From Acheta domesticus (lineage: Eukaryota; Arthropoda; Insecta; Orthoptera; Gryllidae): a stretch of DNA of 64,000 nt. Below the pieces are notes generated by a model. That model searched no databases, was not told the DNA's origin, and worked only from the letters and a program-made list of their open reading frames with translations. Position numbers and translations under genes: made by a program. Positions within the stretch are counted from its first letter, which is position 1. Each line of letters opens with the position of its first letter. This document shows, one piece after another, positions 60,050 to 64,000 of this stretch. The DNA is taken from positions 67,877,172-67,941,171 of the forward strand of contig JAHLJT010008756.1 of the NCBI GenBank assembly GCA_031308135.1, read 5' to 3'.

Positions 60050-61500
60050 ATTTGTAATGATAACTTAAGTTTCGTACTATTTAATAATGTTTATTGCTTA
60101 TTTCTTACGCCACAATCAAGGTTATACTACATGAAACGTGTTTATTTGCAACAGTAGTCACTTTATCAAATAAGAAGTATAAAAGTGGTGGTATATGCCC
60201 AGTGTTGCGTTTTCGCAACAGTAAATGTTTGACCAAGAGAAACACTTGTTTTTCGTATATTGTTATCCTACACATTTCTAATCATTATAGTATCGTGTTC
60301 TGTAAATATGAAATGATGTTTTGGCAACAAAAAAAGTTCTGGGCGTATATGGCTTAATTATATGTGATGGTATTTCTATTTTACAGTAAATACCTACATT
60401 TGTAATATACACAAATACGTATAACAACTATTTATATAATAATCTGCATTACACATTACACATTACATTGTTTAACTTGTGTTTTAAGAAGTTGCACACC
60501 GTGTACGAGTTACGAAACGCAAGAGGTACCTTTGTCTCACTCATTGTATGATTGAAAAGGATCTCTTTATAAAAACTTTTCTTCAATCGAAGTTGTTGTT
60601 TGTATTTCTTGTTTATTGCTGTGATTTGTTCATTTTCATCACATGTGTTGCTCTCTTCTACCAATTGTTAATTGTGACAAATAACTGACCAATAATAAAT
60701 GATGGAATTCATTTAAATGACCTTTCATGCCTTTAAGTGTTTTTACTACGCTTAGTTGGACGTGAATAAATATACCTGCAATAATCATACGGAACTACCT
60801 TTGGGTTTTGTGATTTTGTTATACCAATATATATTTTTTTAAAAATTAACATTTTAAAATCTCAACGACCCCCCCCCCCGCACACACATACACACACACA
60901 CCTTAAATAAAGTTTTACCCTATAATATCCACTGAACACCAAAAAATTGAATTTAGGGGGAAAGCCCCTAGCCTAGCAATACTGATTCTACCCTGCTTCG
61001 CTCAACGTCATCTGGCCCGCACTGCCCCGCTACGCCCTGTTTCATCGTTACTAAAGGTAGCTGTAAACAGATGCATACTCCCGGCAAATTCACAGAAATA
61101 ATTTTTATCTTCAATTTCTAAAAGTTTGATTAAACTATTGAAATGAATTACTATGCTTTCAGTAGGGAATTTTATGGGTTTTCAGAAAATGTATTAGATA
61201 AAAACTGAGAGAGTGCACACTTAACTTTTTCTGTAAGGCGTAGGAAAAGAAGAAGGAGGTTTTATCTCGTGTGAATAGTAAATTTTCTACTGTCTTGATG
61301 TCTGACATTTCATGAAGATCGAAAAAAAAAATACAGATTTGCGTACGAAAATAAAGAAACAAATGTTCTTTGTATAAAAGGAAATAAACATTTGGAAAAA
61401 GTAGCCTATGTTACACTCTGCTATAATTTTAAGTGAAAATTGTATTTAAATCGATTCAGCTACCCTGGACAGACAAAAAAACTCTTAAAAACAACTTAAG
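60050..61500. other. AT-rich DNA, copy 2
   Basis: Counterpart of 40625-42110, with the shortened C/CA tract at 60869-60900. Nothing else recognised. Confidence 0.5.
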
Positions 61501-61522
61501 TTGTTTTATCATCTAAATAAGC

Positions 61523-62665
61523 ATATAATATTATAGAAAGGCAGTTATTTTGAAATCGCAGACGGATACTCCCATTTTATTTAATGCATAGATAATTTTG
61601 TATGTTGAGTTCTTTTTTGTACTTCTGACACAATTTCTATCGTATGTTGTCGGGGTGGGGGCGTACCTTTATCTGCCCTATGTGACTACGCCTTAGATTG
61701 TTGAGTTTGAGAAATATAAATCCTTTGGAGGATGAGAAGTTTTAGGTTTTTAATTGACAAAATAATGTTTCTCTAAGAATAAGGAATAAGAAAATGGTCC
61801 AAGTGAAATGAGAAACTGGAAACATATTTACCACCTGTAAACGAAGGAATATCTATAAATAGTGTAAAATGGATCGAATATAAATAATTTGAATCTAATA
61901 AATATTCGTTTTGATTAACCATAAAAATTACAACGCTACAAAAATGTTTCATATTGATTACATGAAGAGCATAACTAATATTTTCTTGTAGAAATAATGT
62001 AATTAATTTACTACTTACATTCTCAACCCCATTTCTAATTTTTCCTTACACTTCCAAAACAGTTTCCCAATTCATTAAACTTCGTTATTTACAATTTTCA
62101 GTCGAAGTGCATGATTGTCTTCAAGTAATCCAATCCGTTTCTTTGAACATGTTTCAAGTACTTGATCTGGTTTTGTAATGGAATCTTTGTCAATAACTTA
62201 AAATTCTCTTTGGACGAAATAATAGAATATGTACAACAGTTTGATAATGAATTCCCTTCATTTATATTTCATTTACGAGATGAATACGTTCTTACCTAAG
62301 CTTAGCTCATGTGCGTTGCCAAAACATGAGGAACATATCCTCGTAGATCATGTAGGATGTCTTTCCTTATAAACAACTCTTATTTCACGCATCGTCTGCT
62401 TTGATGCATTTTATGTTCTCTAATTATGAATTGAGCAAAAGAGTAAATTCAGAAAAAATACCAAAAATCTGAATTGAAATATTTTTTTCATGTTATTCAT
62501 ATTTACATGCTAGAGAGACGGAGCGAACTGCTGACTCAAGCAGTTCACATCATAAGCATTACATTTGATAAATTTTCGTGCAATTTATAGAAGCAAATTG
62601 CTTGTAATTATTTCAAAAGTTTTGAATTTTAACTCTAATTGTATAACAGTAGTTTTATGAGTGCA
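61523..62665. other. AT-rich DNA, copy 2
   Basis: Counterpart of 44906-46060, starting right at the site where copy 1 carries the foldback element. Confidence 0.5.
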
Positions 62666-62675
62666 ATTATTTCCC

Positions 62676-62686
62676 AATATGGCGGC
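62676..62686 (+). promoter_or_regulatory. YY1-like site containing an ATG, copy 2
   Basis: Same AATATGGCGGC and same following codons as copy 1 (46069). Confidence 0.35.
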
Positions 62687-62767
62687 GCGTACTGCAAATG
62701 GTACATTAAAGTCTAACCTTATCTATGAATATGAAAGCGGAAGATACAACGTCATGAGTCGTGACCT

Positions 62768-62915
62768 ATTATGTTTATTATTATCCGGGCGTTTCCTATT
62801 GAAGTTGTGGACCTCCCCAACCCCTGCTAGAGTAACAGGTCTCGGGATCCGAACCTTAGACCTCTCACCGACCAGCCGGGTGGTCGATTCTACGCATGCA
62901 CTGCCCATAACGTTA
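62768..62915 (-). mobile_element. short tRNA-like SINE or fragment, copy 2
   Basis: Counterpart of 46161-46309 with the same box-like motifs and AATAATAAA-type tail. Confidence 0.6.
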
Positions 62916-64000
62916 ATGACCGTTTGGAAAATTGAAGAGAACCCGACAAAATTAAACAGCCCGTTGCATTGTTTCTGGTCATTAGGTGACGCAGTGTTTA
63001 AGTCTTCCAGGTTTCGCGTTGCTACACCCATCGACGCCGCACCGACGAAATGGACAAAAAAAGCTCTCAAATTATGGCCTTCCAGAACACAGGAAAGTGT
63101 AACGAAGGCACGAACTAGCTTTGAGAGGAAAATATACACGCTTTGTTAGCCCATTAGAAACTAACGAAGATAACAGATGTTTTGTTCATGGTAAAAAATA
63201 CATTAATCGAAAGGTTCGACCGTTTAAAAATTGAATAAAATATTTCATAAATAATTCTAAAAGTATGAAATTCCTATTGTGCGTTTTCATTTACTTCCAT
63301 GCTATCATGCTATGGTTTATCCTCGGACAAGATGAGGAAACCTAGATAGCTCGCGAGCGCATTATTTGTTTTTTAAGTCCGTAGGGCGCCACCAGGGATA
63401 TTGAGTGATGAGTGTTATATATTTGAGCGACGACGAAGAAGGTTAATTAGTGTCAACGTCAATATTTCATGTAAAGAACTATCTATTAATTATTTAAAAT
63501 GGAGATTATATCTTGGAAAAATTGGGAAAGTATTAATATTGAGACCCACGATTTCTCACTTACTCCTAATTTTACTTATTGATTTAACAATCAAGCTATT
63601 TGTTTTGCCGACATCGGCCTAACTCAGTATTTTATTATTATTATTTCAGTATTTATCATTACTTCCATTACATTTTGGAGCTGAATCGCTCATTGGTCTA
63701 ACAAAACGTTATAATATATAGATCGACAGATTTATTTTTACAGGATTTCAAGTTGTGAATATTGACGTAGGATTTTTTTCATAGCAATTTCGAACTACAT
63801 GAATAAAACACTGTATTTACTCCAAAATATTATAATTTGCTTTAACATAAACTTTCTACGGAATATCTCAGCTCCACTGTTGGCGCTACAAATAAAAACA
63901 ATACATATATTCTTGACTTTCATGCTATTTTTACAACACATTCATATAATTCATCATTCGCCCGATATCTATTAATTTCACATGTCTATGCTGCCCCCGA
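62916..64000. other. intergenic DNA, copy 2, to window end
   Basis: Counterpart of 46310-47393. The 73-codon frame 63401-63622 is shared with 46793-47014 but is unrecognised. Confidence 0.5.

Larger units (their letters stand above)
49001..64000 (+). repeat. duplicated region, copy 2 (continues beyond the window)
   Basis: Matches 28871-47393 from its first base after the gap to the last base of the window. It lacks the SINE at 32547, the foldback element at 42122 and the 217-bp and 39-bp segments. The left edge falls inside the CpG island, a common place for contigs to break. Confidence 0.97.

Overview
This window looks like intergenic, repeat-rich DNA from an animal nuclear genome. An arthropod, probably an insect, is my best guess; I cannot name the species. 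The reasons are an AT-rich background broken by short CpG-rich islands, tRNA-derived SINEs, decayed DNA transposons and many microsatellites. I find no open reading frames with prokaryotic gene spacing and no intact protein-coding gene. Nearly all long ORFs fall in GC-rich, polypurine/polypyrimidine, minisatellite or N-filled sequence and are not genes. The recognisable protein-coding traces are a broken mariner transposase at 26.4-26.9 kb and three decayed fragments resembling a tyrosine-recombinase (KIAA1958/Crypton-like) N-terminus inside a foldback element at 42.1-44.9 kb.

Left part (1-28.4 kb): AT-rich DNA with CpG-rich patches at about 1.1, 5.9, 8.3, 13.8, 22.5, 23.9 and 25.4 kb. It also holds an 11-bp GC-rich minisatellite (1.6-2.0 kb), a CT microsatellite (4.5 kb), a 500-bp polypurine tract (8.6 kb), a matching polypyrimidine tract (24.9 kb), and a cluster of low-copy degenerate repeats at 11.6-13.8 kb. 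Several copies of one long SINE family are present, about 500-555 bp with a tRNA-like head and a tail of ATCA repeats. One copy (14466-15020) has a perfect 12-bp target-site duplication.

Right part (28.9-64 kb): two copies of the same region. Bases 28871-47393 match 49001-64000, separated by about 600 bp of other sequence and exactly 1000 N. Copy 2 begins at the first base after the gap. The copies differ by scattered substitutions and small indels and by a few large clean differences: a 410-bp SINE present only in copy 1 with a perfect 14-bp target duplication; a 2.78-kb foldback element present only in copy 1; and 217-bp and 39-bp segments missing from copy 2 between short direct repeats. 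This pattern fits two haplotypes of one locus placed in tandem by the assembler at least as well as a real tandem duplication.

No genes can be shown to work together here. The most distinctive object is the foldback element: nested inverted arms, a 782-bp tandem repeat, two 93-bp hairpins and decayed recombinase-like coding fragments. Possible gene starts (a short exon with a good splice donor at 23.9 kb and two start codons inside YY1-like motifs) are listed with low confidence.
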